Below the pieces are notes generated by a model. It did not search any database, was not told the origin of the DNA, and saw nothing but the letters and a program-made list of their open reading frames with translations. A stretch of DNA of 64,000 nucleotides, from the NCBI GenBank assembly GCA_036172665.1, contig CM069871.1:6510001-6574000 (forward strand). Reading direction: 5' to 3'. Position 1 is the stretch's first letter. Every line of letters starts with the position of its first letter. This stretch comes from Prosopocoilus inquinatus (Eukaryota; Arthropoda; Insecta; Coleoptera; Lucanidae). This document shows positions 1 to 13,000 of the stretch, one piece after another. The position numbers and the translations under genes are program-made.

Positions 1-220
1 CATAAAAAGAAGAAGATGAAAAATGTGCCAGAAGGTTTACCTAACGGTTGCTTGCTGTGTGTTTTGATTCACGCCGAAGGAGAAATGGGCTTGCTGCACA
101 CATGATTTGGGAATATTATGTATTAACAGTTTTAAAATTACTTTAACCTGAAGAAGCAATCGATACCCAACGAGAAACGTGCATGTTTTAACATCAAACG
201 CACTCAAAACTCTTTGGTAT

Positions 221-454
221 AATTGAATGGATGAGTGCATAATCGTGTTCAGTACTGTATTGAGAAAACGACAAATAACTTTGTAGATTTTTATTTTAAA
301 TGAATCATTGGCTTGAAATTCTTTCAGAGAAGGATATCTGAAGCGCCTCCGAAGCCAATAATTACTTAAAATAAAAATCTAAAGAAAGTTATTTGTTGTT
401 TTCTCGACACAGTAAATTTGGACTGAACACGATTATGCACTCATCGATTCAATT
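221..454. repeat. Foldback hairpin repeat (MITE-like)
   Basis: The two ends are long imperfect inverted copies of each other: the left arm is about 221-315 and the right arm about 355-454. Both arms carry GAGTGCATAATCGTGTTCAG-type sequence (reverse-complemented on the right) and the shared core ACAAATAACTTT...AGATTTTTATTTTAA. The roughly 40-base centre is unpaired. There is no ORF. The structure fits a short non-autonomous DNA transposon, superfamily unknown. Confidence 0.7.
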
Positions 455-2268
455 ATTTACGTATGGCATACAGGGTGTTGCTGTATATCGGTGAAAACTC
501 ATAAAGAGACAAATAAGACAGTTTGTTTGTTTATAAACTACATAAATATACTGAATGGATAAATTTTAATTAATGACGACGAAAATACTGAATGAATAAT
601 GACAATATGTTACTGACAGTCTACCTGGATTAATTTTTTTTTTCTGTCTGGCCTGTTGGCAGGAGACTGCACGAATAATTATGTGCAAAGTGGATTGTTA
701 AAATTGCTCAAGTTACAATCGTAAAAGCCATTTTTAAATAAATACAATATGAAGTTTTGCGCAAGAAAAAATAACCCACTCATTTCAGAACACAAGGAAA
801 CAAATAAATAAATCCAAGTCAAAATAAGAAACTTAAAAAAACTCAATTGTTCTCCAAATAAAAGTAAGTCCGCCGCTGCTCAGAAGGAATTAATACACTA
901 AAGGAAATGACCACTTTAAAAATTAAAACTCGAGATTAAAACTTTAAGAAAATTAAATCTGAAAATAATAAAATTGAAATTCAGTAAAATTTAACTCGAT
1001 TCAAACTCACTCGAGCCAACTCAAACGTAATACTAAAAATTGAAAATTCAGAAAATGAACTTAAAAATCAAAACAAATGAAATTCAATCCAACCCAACTC
1101 AAGATTAACAACTCAGCTTAATTGTCGCTAGTTCAAGAAAAAAATTTAAACTGAAAATAAAATTAGAAAGTTACTCAGCGAAACACAAACGGAATTAAGT
1201 GTAACATAACCAGCCCAATTCCAAGAAACTCTTAGAACTCAAAAAATCAAAATTCAATTCACACGAAAAGAAATGAATACTAATGAAATGAAAACTAAAA
1301 GTCAAGGTTAATATTTTAAAAAATTAAATCTGAAAAAATTAAAACTTGCGACTCAAAAAGGCTGAGACGGACAAATGTGATTGTTAACTAATTCTCGATT
1401 AAACATAGGATTTCCTATGCTTTAATTCGAAGTTAAATTTAATCAATAACGGTGAGACTGGAGATAAATCCCAAAAAATTAAAACTTGACCCTAAAAAAA
1501 TCAAACTCAATTAAAGTTTTCTATTTCCAGGGAAAACCTCCCTTACGCGACCTGGTACCCGTTTAAGTTGTATTAAGAATTTATTATCATATAATTTTAA
1601 TTAGTCAGATTCTTTAGCTTGGCTTGATTTTCTAGAGGCTCGGAGACTGTACAAGTAACAAAATACCTAGAGTGCTGGATTTATTGAGCACTAATTGATA
1701 CAAAAAATAAACAATTACAAAAAAATTACGAATATAATAGTAAAACGAAAATTTTTATAAAAGGAGACGTGATGTATATGAAATCAGTCAATTCCAAAAT
1801 CACCCGTTGCTCCCTTACCACCCCGAGTCTGGACGCCAACAGCTCGTGAGATGTTGGAGGCGACCAACTCGTGTGACAATACCTTTTAGGCAGAACGGAG
1901 TAACAGAGACACTGGGGGTCTTCGATTAGATTCCGGGCGTCGAGGTGAGGATTCACAGCGTGTGAAACACCCACGCACTCACTCCTGTTACCCTGAAGAG
2001 GTTTCTAGGGGATTAAACCGCATTGGCAAAAACAACCGCATGGTTGAGGGGTTAGCTGGAGTTATTAATTTTGCATTCTTTCAAGACCCGGTGCCCAATT
2101 GTTTACAGCAAAAACTTCGACCTCTCCTCGCTTAACTGCAGGCGTTACCAAGGTTGCCTAACTCAGGGGCAACTTCAACAAATTTTAAAATTAATTTAAC
2201 ACTGCGAGGAAGGGAGACGTATTCACACGGTTTGTACGGGTAATGCGATCTTAAATTATTGTTCAGAC
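455..2268. other. Upstream non-coding sequence, partly A-rich
   Basis: I see no coding exon here. About 800-1530 is an A-rich tract in which short words such as AAATTAAAACT and CAACTCAA recur without a fixed period. It looks like the reverse complement in style of the T-rich tract near 62.3-63.4 kb. Around 474 there is a solo CAGGGTG motif like the ends of TA-flanked MITEs elsewhere in the window. Confidence 0.4.
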
Positions 2269-2476
2269 CAGTCTTTCTCAACCTCGGTTCAGTAAAGGGA
2301 TATTTAGGGTTCCTAAGCAAATAAAAGCGGAAATCACACCACAAAGAATGTGTCATGCAAAAGTCGATATTTTGCTGAAACATTAGATATCTCTTATTTT
2401 AGTGCTAAGGGTGTCGCTCAGAAAAAAAAAAAAGTGCTCTAGGGTTCCTTGCTCTACAAAAGGTTGAGAAACACTG
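2269..2476. mobile_element. Non-autonomous hAT-type MITE
   Basis: The left end reads CAGTCTTTCTCAACC and the right end GGTTGAGAAACACTG, which are inverted copies of the CAGTG-TTTCTCAACC terminus typical of hAT elements. The 8-base flanks GTTCAGAC (2261-2268) and GTTTCGAC (2477-2484) agree at 6 of 8 positions, as expected for an aged 8-bp target duplication. Further inside, both ends carry a GGGTTCC motif. The element is 208 bp with no ORF. The superfamily call rests on terminus sequence and duplication length. Confidence 0.65.
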
Positions 2477-3734
2477 GTTTCGACTATAATGTTTCCCGTC
2501 CAGTTGTTATCTACTGACAAAGTTTATCTTGAAATGGAATAGATTATGTAACAATCGGTATAATCTGGAATCAAAAACTAAATTAAAATTTCGAATAAAA
2601 TATAAGATCGATTTAAAGTCGTTCTAAAAAGGTTTGAGACGCGCTGTATATGATTGTACATTTGCGTGCAGAAAACATGTGTCGCTGTAAGAAGCGGGGT
2701 TTTAAACGATTAAAATTATAGATTTACAAAGATTCGTCCAATACCCCCTTACTTTTTAAAACTTTGCAAGGAAGCAATTTCCACCCCTTCGCACCCTTTT
2801 TCCCACAATTTTAGTCAAACACAGTCGCAGATTCAAAGTTATAGTTTGATTCAGGAAACGCTCTCGACCTTTCTTTTTGTATTTTCTTTTCCGTTTTTAA
2901 GAATTTAGTTGAAAATAAAAATAAAAATGCTTTATATGAGCACGTATTAGAAAAAAAAAAAACAATTGAAATTATTTTCTGGGTAAAATTCGAAGCAGTA
3001 TTCGAAACTATTACTTAGAACTTCCATTAAAAAAAAAAAAACTTGGTAAAGAAAATAAGAAACGAGATGAATTCGTAATAAAATAATAAAAAATCAGACC
3101 CATACAAAAATCAAACAAAAAACTAATTCATGATGATGTTATACAAAACAAAATCAAAATAATGGAGTTCTTTCTATTATTAGTTTCTAAAAACGAATCG
3201 GCAAATACATTGATTTTTGCTCCTCACCAAACCATGGCAATGGAATTTGACATTGACACAATCGCACCCTGATATCATTGAAACGTTAATTCTGATGATA
3301 TGTTATAAAGCAAGATCCCATCACAGACATGTTCCAAAACGGAAGCAAGCGTTTTCCGGTTAGGGGAGCGTTACTTCTTGCCCACATTCCGTATATTGAA
3401 GAACATAAGAGACGAGCAAAGAAATCGAACATGTTCGACAATGAATTATTCAATAATCGAAAACTATGTAGGTAGACAAGTGTTAAACTATACAGGCTGT
3501 ACATGTTGTTGCATACTAGATGATTCCGAGATACGCGTTTGCCGTTACGCTGAAGTTAACGGCGAAATTTACCTTATTTGTAATTCTGGAATGAACACAA
3601 AAAGCGAATTGTTCAATTAAACTTTAAGCAATAAATTTATAACCTGATGTAAACAGACACCAGACGTAAAACCACAATCACAAGCGTCATTATCTTCAAT
3701 ACCTTTACTTCATTAGTATTTTTTGTTGTTTCAG
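2477..3734. other. Non-coding sequence directly upstream of the first coding exon
   Basis: I see no repeat structure or gene. A small ORF at 3378-3620 is Cys-containing but has no initiating ATG in a good context and no recognisable motif. The stretch ends in a pyrimidine-rich run and TTTCAG at 3729-3734, the acceptor that precedes the coding exon. Confidence 0.4.
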
Positions 3735-4065
3735 GTTGAAAAAATGAGTTGGTTGTCGCTGTTGGTGCTGGCCATGTTATCGGCGGTTGTAATAGGACAA
3801 AATGAAGCGGAAATAACCGAGAATGCAGAAAGACTACCAGCGCCAGCGCCCAGCGCTCTAGAGGACTGCGATCCGGAGATGATCGGCTTCGAGCTGATAA
3901 CCGGATACGTATTTTCAGCGCCCGGAAACGTCCTGGATTCGATCCCTGGAACCCTGATGCTCACGGATTGTTTAGAAACCTGCCAAGGCAACGACTCCTG
4001 TCAGGCCGTCAACTACGAGACGGGGCTCTGTGTCCTGTTCAGTTCTCAGTCCGATTCTTTACCTG
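3735..4065 (+). CDS. Coding exon 1: signal peptide and first PAN module
   Basis: The acceptor TTTCAG ends at 3734 and the ATG is at 3744, so nine bases of 5' UTR lie in this exon and an upstream non-coding exon is implied. An in-frame start reading from 3723 would lie in the intron, so I chose the Met at 3744. It is followed at once by a hydrophobic signal sequence ending near VVIG. A Pro/Ala-rich linker precedes C42. The donor is CTG|GTAAGC at 4066, leaving one base of a Gly codon (phase 1). Confidence 0.9.
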
Positions 4066-7000
4066 GTAAGCGAGTGATTTAATATTGCGTGACTGAAACG
4101 GCGATTTATCCACCAGTAGGTTTGTGGACCAGGTTGTATTAATAACCGAGATCTATTTTACGGTACTGTTAAGCACGTATAGTATTAATTTATACTAATG
4201 GCGATAACTGCGAGTCGGCTTAATAGAAACGCGGTAATGTTGAAATAACGATATGCGTACTCGTATCTGTAACTGTTTGTTCATTACCATCTAAATAAAA
4301 CGACCGTAAATATGTATTACCGGCTGCGAATTAAATCAAACGATCTGCATACGTCAATGTTTTCGATGATGGAAGTAAAAACCAGAACACATTTACACTA
4401 TTAATTAATTTCTAGCTATAAACAGCTTCTTTACAAGAAAAAAAAAACTGACTATATACAGGATGTGTACGTATACGTAGGGAAATCCATTGATACCTAC
4501 CGAGTAACAAACAATTGAATCAAAGTGTTTTTTTTTTAAAAAAACTGAATTAGCACTCAATGGAATGAACATCCTGTATGTCATATACGACACACGATCT
4601 TCTTTCGATTCGATTTCCAAACGAGACGGTGGTTCTATTTATAAGATATTAATGTCAACGGAGTAAAAACGTCGCAGAATTACAAGCAGCTCGGCCAGGA
4701 AATGTAAAAGGTGCGTTGAAACGCAGAAATTGAATAATTAGGAATCATTAACCAGTTTGCGAGTGGTAAATATGAAGGAAGTGTTTCAAATATGCAGTTA
4801 TCTGCCAGATTGCAATGTGGATGAGCATTTCTGAATATGGTATTATAAAACAGATCAGATTATTAAAATGTTACGTAAATCTGCGGCAGCGCAACTCTCT
4901 CCATCCTGCAATACAATTATTGGCAATCAACGGTCGTACATGTACTTACTTATACATCTTCAAAAGTGGTGTATATTTATTAATTTGAATACCTCGAAGA
5001 AACTTTATATGCATGTATGTATGTATATATATACAACGATGCTTAACTTAAATGATACCATTTGATAGTTTCGTAACCCTTACGCTGAATGTTCTCAAGG
5101 GTATGGTTCGCATGCTGGAGTATCATTTAAGCTACTCAATCTTAAGATTATGTTCTTCAAGAGTGAGTGGTGGTGCCTTTAACAAAAGAAACATCGAAAA
5201 GGAAGGCATCATCAAAAATTCCATTCTAATATTGTGGTACACGCCTTATATAGCGAACGGTTAATCATCGTAAATGCAAACATGCAACCAGACAAATCGG
5301 TTACTCAATGAAAACTGAGAGTGCATAGGAGTTCGTTTTCTAATTTATAACTGAAGTTGCTGAGCACATAATGAATTATTAAGAGTCGGCGCGATAAGCA
5401 TTATTACAGCTAATTATGGTTTTATTATGATGCCCCACGCTTGATGGTTAGTTGCATCTAGTATGTGCGTTTGCTTTCAGCGAAGGCACGTGAGATTTAT
5501 GATCGATTGCAAAATCAGAAAAACGATGAAACTTACGATAGGCTAACGGTGCGTCGAAAGAAACGTGACGAATTCTGAATATTTATCATCATCGACTACG
5601 TTTTTCAGTCCGACTGACAATAATAACCGCCCGCCGCCGCAGTCATACAAGATAGATAACCATCTACCGATTACGCACGTTAGCATACTTCAGCGTGGGA
5701 ACAAATCGATTGACATTCAGTATTTGTATCTGAGACGCCGATGTGTTTCAGAAGTCATGCGCGAGAAGCACGCAAACATTCTTGATTAGAAGGCTATGCA
5801 TAATGTAGATCTGAATGTCCACGTAGAGTCCGTGACTCTACGTGTGAACAAGATAACTGAAATGTACTATTTTGCTGCCGCAAATATAATGAGACAGTTC
5901 AGGTACATTAGCAAGCCAGGAAAGCATTTGTATTTATTCCATCTATCTCAATGCATTAAGATTAAGAGTGGATGTTACTTCTTCTTCTTCTTCTTCTTCT
6001 TGTTTTGTCTCCCACAAATGACATGGGAAAATTAATTCGAAAGCAACTCCACAGGAAGACCAAAGACATCGTGGGTGGGGGGGCAATTTCCAAAAGAAAA
6101 TGTAATCAAATACAATCTAAAAGGCTTGGGAGAACCTTCTGGGTACCCCAACTTTAGAGGATGACCGTTCCAGATAACCATTTTGACAATTTCCTGTTTG
6201 GAGGTTCTTAAAGAAGGTAAACTTCTGTTACAAGAATGTTTAAAGTAAACAATAGAAACCTCCAGTTTTCCAAAAGAAAATGTAAAGAAAAATCTAGAAG
6301 GTTTGGGAGACCCTGTGGCTACCACAACTTTAGAGGATGACCGATCCGGATAATCATTTCGGCAATTTCTTGTGATAAACAACAAAAATCTCCAGCTTTT
6401 CAAAGGAAAATGTAAAGAAAAACCTAAAAGGTTTGGGACAATCCGTGGGTACGCCAACTTTAGAGGAAGACCGATTCAAATAATCATTCTGGCAATTTTC
6501 TGCGCGAGGGTTTTCAAGAAACATAAATCAATACATAGGAGGATGGTTTAAAAAGTTCGTGCAAAGTCAGAAAGATGACACCACCGGTGCGAATTGAGGT
6601 TATTTTCTCTCTTGGGAGGAGACCTCAAGTCTGAGTCAGATCGGTCTACTTTTTTGTGTTTGGCGTTCGTTTGAATCGAAGAAGTGCAATGATTTCCAGA
6701 AAATGGACGAAAGAGAGTTCGTGTGTTGATCAACCATTACTTTACGAAAGGCAAATCGCCTCAGCAGACTAAAGAAAGACTTCATCAACATTATAGTGAA
6801 TCGGCATCTACGAATCGGACGGTTTATAAGTGGTTTCAAATTTTCCGGAGTCGCCATATGAGCGCAAGCGTTCTGGTCGCCCTGTTGAGGTGACTACTGC
6901 AAAAAACATTCAGAAATTGCAAATCAGCAAACTAAGAAAAAGATTGATCAACATTATAGTGAAACTACACCTTCGAATAGACCGATTTCAAATTTTCCAG

Positions 7001-10000
7001 AGTGGCCATATGAACACAAACATTCTGGACGCGTTGTTAAGGTCATTACCGCACAAAACATTTAGAAATCGCAAATCAGCAGACTAGGGAAAAGCTTGGT
7101 CAACAGTACAGTGAATCCGCACCTTCGATTAAAACGGTTTATACGTGGTTTCAAATTTTCTGGAGTGGCCATACGAGCACAAGCATTCTGGACGCCCTGT
7201 TGAGGACACTACTGCAGAAAACATTTAGAAATAGCAAATTAGCAGATTAAGGAAAAGCATGATCAATATTGTAGTGAATTTGCACCTTGGATTAGAACGG
7301 TTTATAAGTGGTTTCAAATTTTCCGGAATGGCCATACGAGCACAAGCATTCTGGAGCCCCCGTTGCGACGACTACTGCAGAAAACATTCAGAAAATCCAT
7401 AATATGGTGATGGGTGTTGGAAGGGTGAAGATGCGTGCGATTGCTAATGTTGAGGGCATCTCGAATGAACGGGTACATAATATTTTGCAACAACATTTGG
7501 GTACGAAAAGCTATCCGCGAGATGGTTCACAATCGACCAAAAAAACTAAATAGTGTGAGGTGTTTCAAGAACGGGTTGCAGTTGTTTCAGCAGAATCACG
7601 GGACTTTAGGCGTCGCCCCGTCACTATGGAGGAAACTTGGAGACACCACTAACACCTGAAATCAAGGAATAGTCCAAATAATGAGTTGCCAGACTGCACC
7701 AAAGAAGGTGAAGACCGTTCCGTCGCGTCGACCGAGAACGAGGAGGTTATGGCGACAGTCTTTTGGGATTCGCAAGGAATATTCCTCTCGGAAAAGAGCA
7801 AAACTATTTCGGATGCGCAAATTATTGATCATTATTGGACCGTCTGAAAACCGAACCACAAGAAAAACGTCTACAATTGGCCAGCAAGAAAGTTGTCTTC
7901 CTTTACGACAATGCACCAGCTCACTCGTTTGGAGTTGTGGAAGTAAAATTCATGGATTTCAAGTTCCAACTCGCTCCTCATGCCCCATACTCTCCGGATT
8001 TGGCTCCCTCGCACTACTACTTGTTCCCTAATATGAAAAAGAGGGCTAACAGAGAGGAGATTTATTCTAACGATGAGGCGATTATGGAAACGAATGCCTA
8101 TTTTGCAGAGTTGGAGCAATCCTATTATTTGAAAGGGATAAACAAATTGGAACAGCGTTGGACTAAGTGTATAAGTCTACGGAATGCATTTCCTAACTTT
8201 TAACGCAACAAGAAATATCAAAAATACAACAAAATGTTTTTCTTCGACAATTCTCAAAATTTAGACTTTTTTAACTCAATTTTCAATACGGAAAAAAACA
8301 CCGGCTAAAAAAACGTAAACTGTGGCTAAAATATTCCGGAAACGCTGCCACAAATTGTAAAGTCCGTATGGACGGGTTTGGAAAATCACTCTTCATGCCC
8401 TTCTGTCCCCAATTCTTTTAAACATACAATCCCATCAAATTTGGATCTCAATTTCTTTGTTCGTAGCGTAAACTGGTTTAGCCAAAAAGCCAGAAATCGA
8501 TTTTCCAATTTGTTCTCCAAGGTTGTTCGAATTTCGATTTACCTGTATTTTCAGAATTGTCGAAAATATTGTATTGTATTCCAGAACTACGTTGCGAATT
8601 AAAAATTATGAACTCGGACAAATATTTCTACGGACTTATCATACTTCTATTCCAAGAGTGTTAAAAGTAATCAATAAAAGTCTCCAGTTTTTGCATTTCT
8701 GAGATGCGGGAGAGGAGGTCGACGGCCTCCTTCCTCCTCAAGATCGAAAATCACGACCGTTAATCTTTTGGAATTCGAAGGCTCTTCCTGCACTTACCTA
8801 CAAACAATGTTATGTAAACTTTACGATCGCCTACTACAAACTGCTAGGTCACTGATCACCTTCACTGTTGTTTAGCAAGCGCAAGACTTTCTCCTGCCTC
8901 GGCAATCGCAATTGCACGGAAGCCTGATCCTCAAACAAAGTCTAGGTCAACAGTTATGCAATCCATTTAATAGCCTGACGTGTTACAAGCGATAATTTCA
9001 AGTTCAACTTTCAAAACACATCATCGCAAACCGAGAGAGTTAATTAATTGCCCAGGGAGGGATTTCTACTCGAAGAAAACGAACGTTACACAACGTGTCG
9101 CGTACACATAAGACGGCGAAAGCAAAAAAAAAAAAAATTAATTAAAGATAAAGCGCACACATAAATCTTGCTTTTGTTAGCGTGACATCCAAGACACTGT
9201 TGTGCAGTTAATTCACGCCAAAAAATAGGTAAAATATTACCATGGCGTATCATCAGCATTGACTTAATCAAAGTCAACAGGATGATATATGGGGGGTGTG
9301 AAACGCATTGCAGAATTTTTAATAAATATCTCATCCTCATCGCCTCATGCAAGCAACAAAACCTGAATGAATAAATAATACAGGTACAGTTCTTGTATAC
9401 AGGGTGCCGCATTTTGAAACGCATTTGGTTTCCGTAATTATTTTATTTTTTGGTATTTGCTTCCCTAATTATTTTACAGCAAAATTCCATTTAGGTTTCT
9501 TAAAGTACTCTTCAAGGTGAATCTGTCTGTGAAGTTTGAGAATTTTTCGTACCCTGAGTTTTAAGATATTTAAAAAAAGATTCTGTCACTAAATTCGATT
9601 TATACCAAACAAAATCAGTACAGTCTTGATCAATGATAGTAACAACTGAACAGATAATCAATAAATCTAGTTCGTTTTTTAAAAGATTGATAGAAAAAGC
9701 TTTTCCAGTAATTTATTTTAACATTTACTGACCAAGGCCGTGCTGATAGTTTGGTATAAATTGATCTTTTTTAAATATCTTGAAGCTGAGCGAATCAAAA
9801 ATTCTCGAACTTCACAGACAGATTCATCTTGAAGAACACTTTAAGAAACTGCAATGGAATTTTGCTGTAAAATAATTAGGGAAGTCAATACACCCTTTGT
9901 ATGTACATACATCTTAAATTTGGGGTATTCGTTGAGTAAATCGCAGGAATTCGAAGAGGAAACATCCGAAGCGTTACGGAAATTCTTCTTGAAGATTCCT

Positions 10001-13000
10001 AATTTAAAAATAAAACGCCGGAATTAAGATGTTCGGAATAAAGGCGCTTTAATCTGCATTATAAAATGGTTGTTATTCAAGTGCTCGAGCGCAGCGCGCA
10101 AAAATGAATGAAATATCTCGGGCGTTTGTTAACAACTGAAATACTGCAAGGATAAAATGCTTTCATATCCTAAAAGCGTAAAAATCATTTAATAATGGAA
10201 TTCTTGTGGTTTTGCAACTACACAGGCGTGGCAATGCACGAGAGATTTACCGCATTTAACTGTACCAAACCAAAGAAGAATAGAAAAACCAGTTCCCTAA
10301 TTGAAACAATTCGTGCACGCAAATTATAATAAAATAATTTCTCCAATAAGAAGAAGAAGAGGAAGAGAAGAAGACGAAGAAAGAATGATCGATATTTTAC
10401 AGTTCCAGTTCCGTGTCTTTTAGAACACGTCCTCGATCCACCTCACGTATCAGATACTGTTGTTGCGACGACTTCGGATTTGTTTGACAACAAAATCACT
10501 GACGAGAACGAGCAGGAATGTTTTATTATAGGAGCGCAGCTATTTCGAAACACCCAGGAAGTAAGGATTTCGCGAATGTAACTTTTTTTTTTATATATAT
10601 ATATATATATTTTCCGAGACGTTATAAAATCAGAGCCTAGCTTGGCGAGTGTACTCAGCAAATTGGGAGTTCGGCAAATATGTTTGTACGTGCTGATGAA
10701 ACAGGCGCGTACATCAATCAGCGTTTTATTTACACTTCTTATAAAAACAATGCTCGATACTCTTCCAATACTTCAGGAAAAAAAAAAAAAGGTCGTCGGG
10801 AATAATAAATTCCATAGCGGGCGGAGGAAGAGGGGGGCGCGATTTAATCCCTGAATAAAAAGAAAAATTGAATCAAACTCAACTCATTCACCTTCACGTG
10901 GATAAATCGCGTGCAATTTCTGCACAGATAAGATAATTATTGCAATTGCTTCTTAGGTTTATCGGGTTTTCCGGAAACGATGTAATTAAGTAATATTTCT
11001 GCAAGTGCAACGATCATTACCAAGTGAGAGTGCTAAACCATAACACTAAATCATACCTCTTGAAGTAATTACATAAATTAGACAATACAAATTAGAATCT
11101 AAAGCCTTCGTGTAATGCGCATGTGTTAATTAAATTGTATCTTACATGCCATTATCGCGCGCTGCGCATTGCGCAAGTATAAAATAATACCTTGGGTAAA
11201 TAATTAAAGAAAGGCAAAATAAAAATTTTATTAATCACCATCAACGAATCCAAGCCAGGAAGTACCGTAATCAAATTATCGTGTGTTTTTGAAGTACTAT
11301 GTATGTATGTATGTATGTATGTACATCGCGGAAACAGCTCTCTGTTGATTTAATACACATGTCAGTCAGGCATATTTCACACAAATGAAGTTGCTAGGAG
11401 AGAGGAATGATAGACACGGGTATACATCTTCTCTACACCATTATTAATTTAAGTAAATATACTCGTATAGGTATTTCAACGCGATGCGAAATTGTATTTA
11501 ACGCGTCAAGTGAATTTCCTCACGTCCATCCCAAAACACGAGCGAGGAGGTACATTCCTGCAAATATAATTTGTTGTATACTTTACAAAACTGACACGAT
11601 TCATCAACGTCGTCAACCCCTCACGCTCACTCACTGACTCGAAACTGCAACGAGCGACGCGTACGTGTCGTTTTCCAGCGACAAAAACTTAAACGCACAA
11701 CACGGAAAAGGGTTGAAATGTAAACGTGTAAACAGGGGGAAAGAGGAGATAATTGAAATGCCACAGAGAACTAATCCCACCAGAAAAGAAAAACCCGCTT
11801 ATACGATTTGATTTTAATCTCCCCAAAAAAAAAAAAAAAATTACGTTGGAGATCTGGATCGAAGGACCACCTATGGTAATAACTAACAGTAATAAAAGAC
11901 GAAGCATGCGGAAACAACCAAAATCGCAAGCGGAAACTGACGAGACGCAAGCATTGCAAAGATCGTTATCCGAGTATTAATATCCACGTCAGCTTACTTA
12001 CAACAAAGTAGTTCCAAATGACCATTGCAACCTGCCATCTCTCAAGCGAAGAAGATACACGTTCGTATTTCGCTCGAACAGTGGACGTTCATCAGGATCT
12101 GAGAGCCTGTGGTGGAGCAAAACATGCAGATTGGGGGGAGACATCTATCCTTGATGAGACTTTAATTTCCAGGTTTCTATCGAATGCACGCTCCGGGGAA
12201 AATTGTAATTAAAGTACACCCACACACACACATACATACACACTCGGAAACATATTATGTGTAAATTACAGTCATAAATGATACAGCCGTACAGGGAGGA
12301 AGTATTGTGTCTGTCTAATTTATTATGGCGATTATTATTTCGTGGTTACAAATCAAGAAAGTATAAAATTAAAATTTTTTGGGGTACGCGCCGCGGTTCT
12401 TTCATTTTTATGTAAAAAGCCTGGTGGCTGTGGTTTTTCTCTACATTCAAAGCAAATCTTACCAGCCCGAATTCTCCGTTGCCGTCTTAGATGGACAACG
12501 GGGACTGTCTACAAATGATCGAAGAAACACCCGAGTTTAAGTACCAGACAAGAGAAAAACTAACTTACCAAAACAATCCGAAAAATTTACACAAATACGA
12601 ACGGAAATCGGATCGATTAGCCCATGAATAAAATGAAGTATAAAGATTCAAAGTGAGATCAACACTTCAATCGAACACTGCGAGACTTAAAAATAAAAGT
12701 CACATTCTGATGTGTACAGTAAACATGTTTTTGCATTAGTTTTCACATCTGACTGTGACATCTGACCGCGCCGCGGTTCTTTCATTTTTATGTAAAAAGC
12801 CTGGTGGCTCTGGTTTTTCTCTACATTCAAAGCAAATCTTACCAGCCCGAATTCTCCGTTGCCGTCTTAGATGGACAACGGGGACTGTCTACAAATGATC
12901 GAAGAAACACCCGAGTTTAAGTACCAGACAAGAGAAAAACTAACTTACAAAAACAATCCGAAAAATTTACACAAATACGAACGGAAATCGGATCGATTAG

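Noticed and set aside
3378..3620. An 80-codon Cys-containing ORF before the ZP gene
   Set aside because: It starts at TTG, has no domain, no second exon and no codon bias of note. It is short enough to be chance.
6032..6457. A 141-codon ORF on the minus strand
   Set aside because: Its protein is internally repetitive because the DNA is a tandem repeat. It shows no family signature.
7681..8031. A 116-codon Arg-rich ORF
   Set aside because: It is an out-of-frame reading of the mariner transposase remnant.
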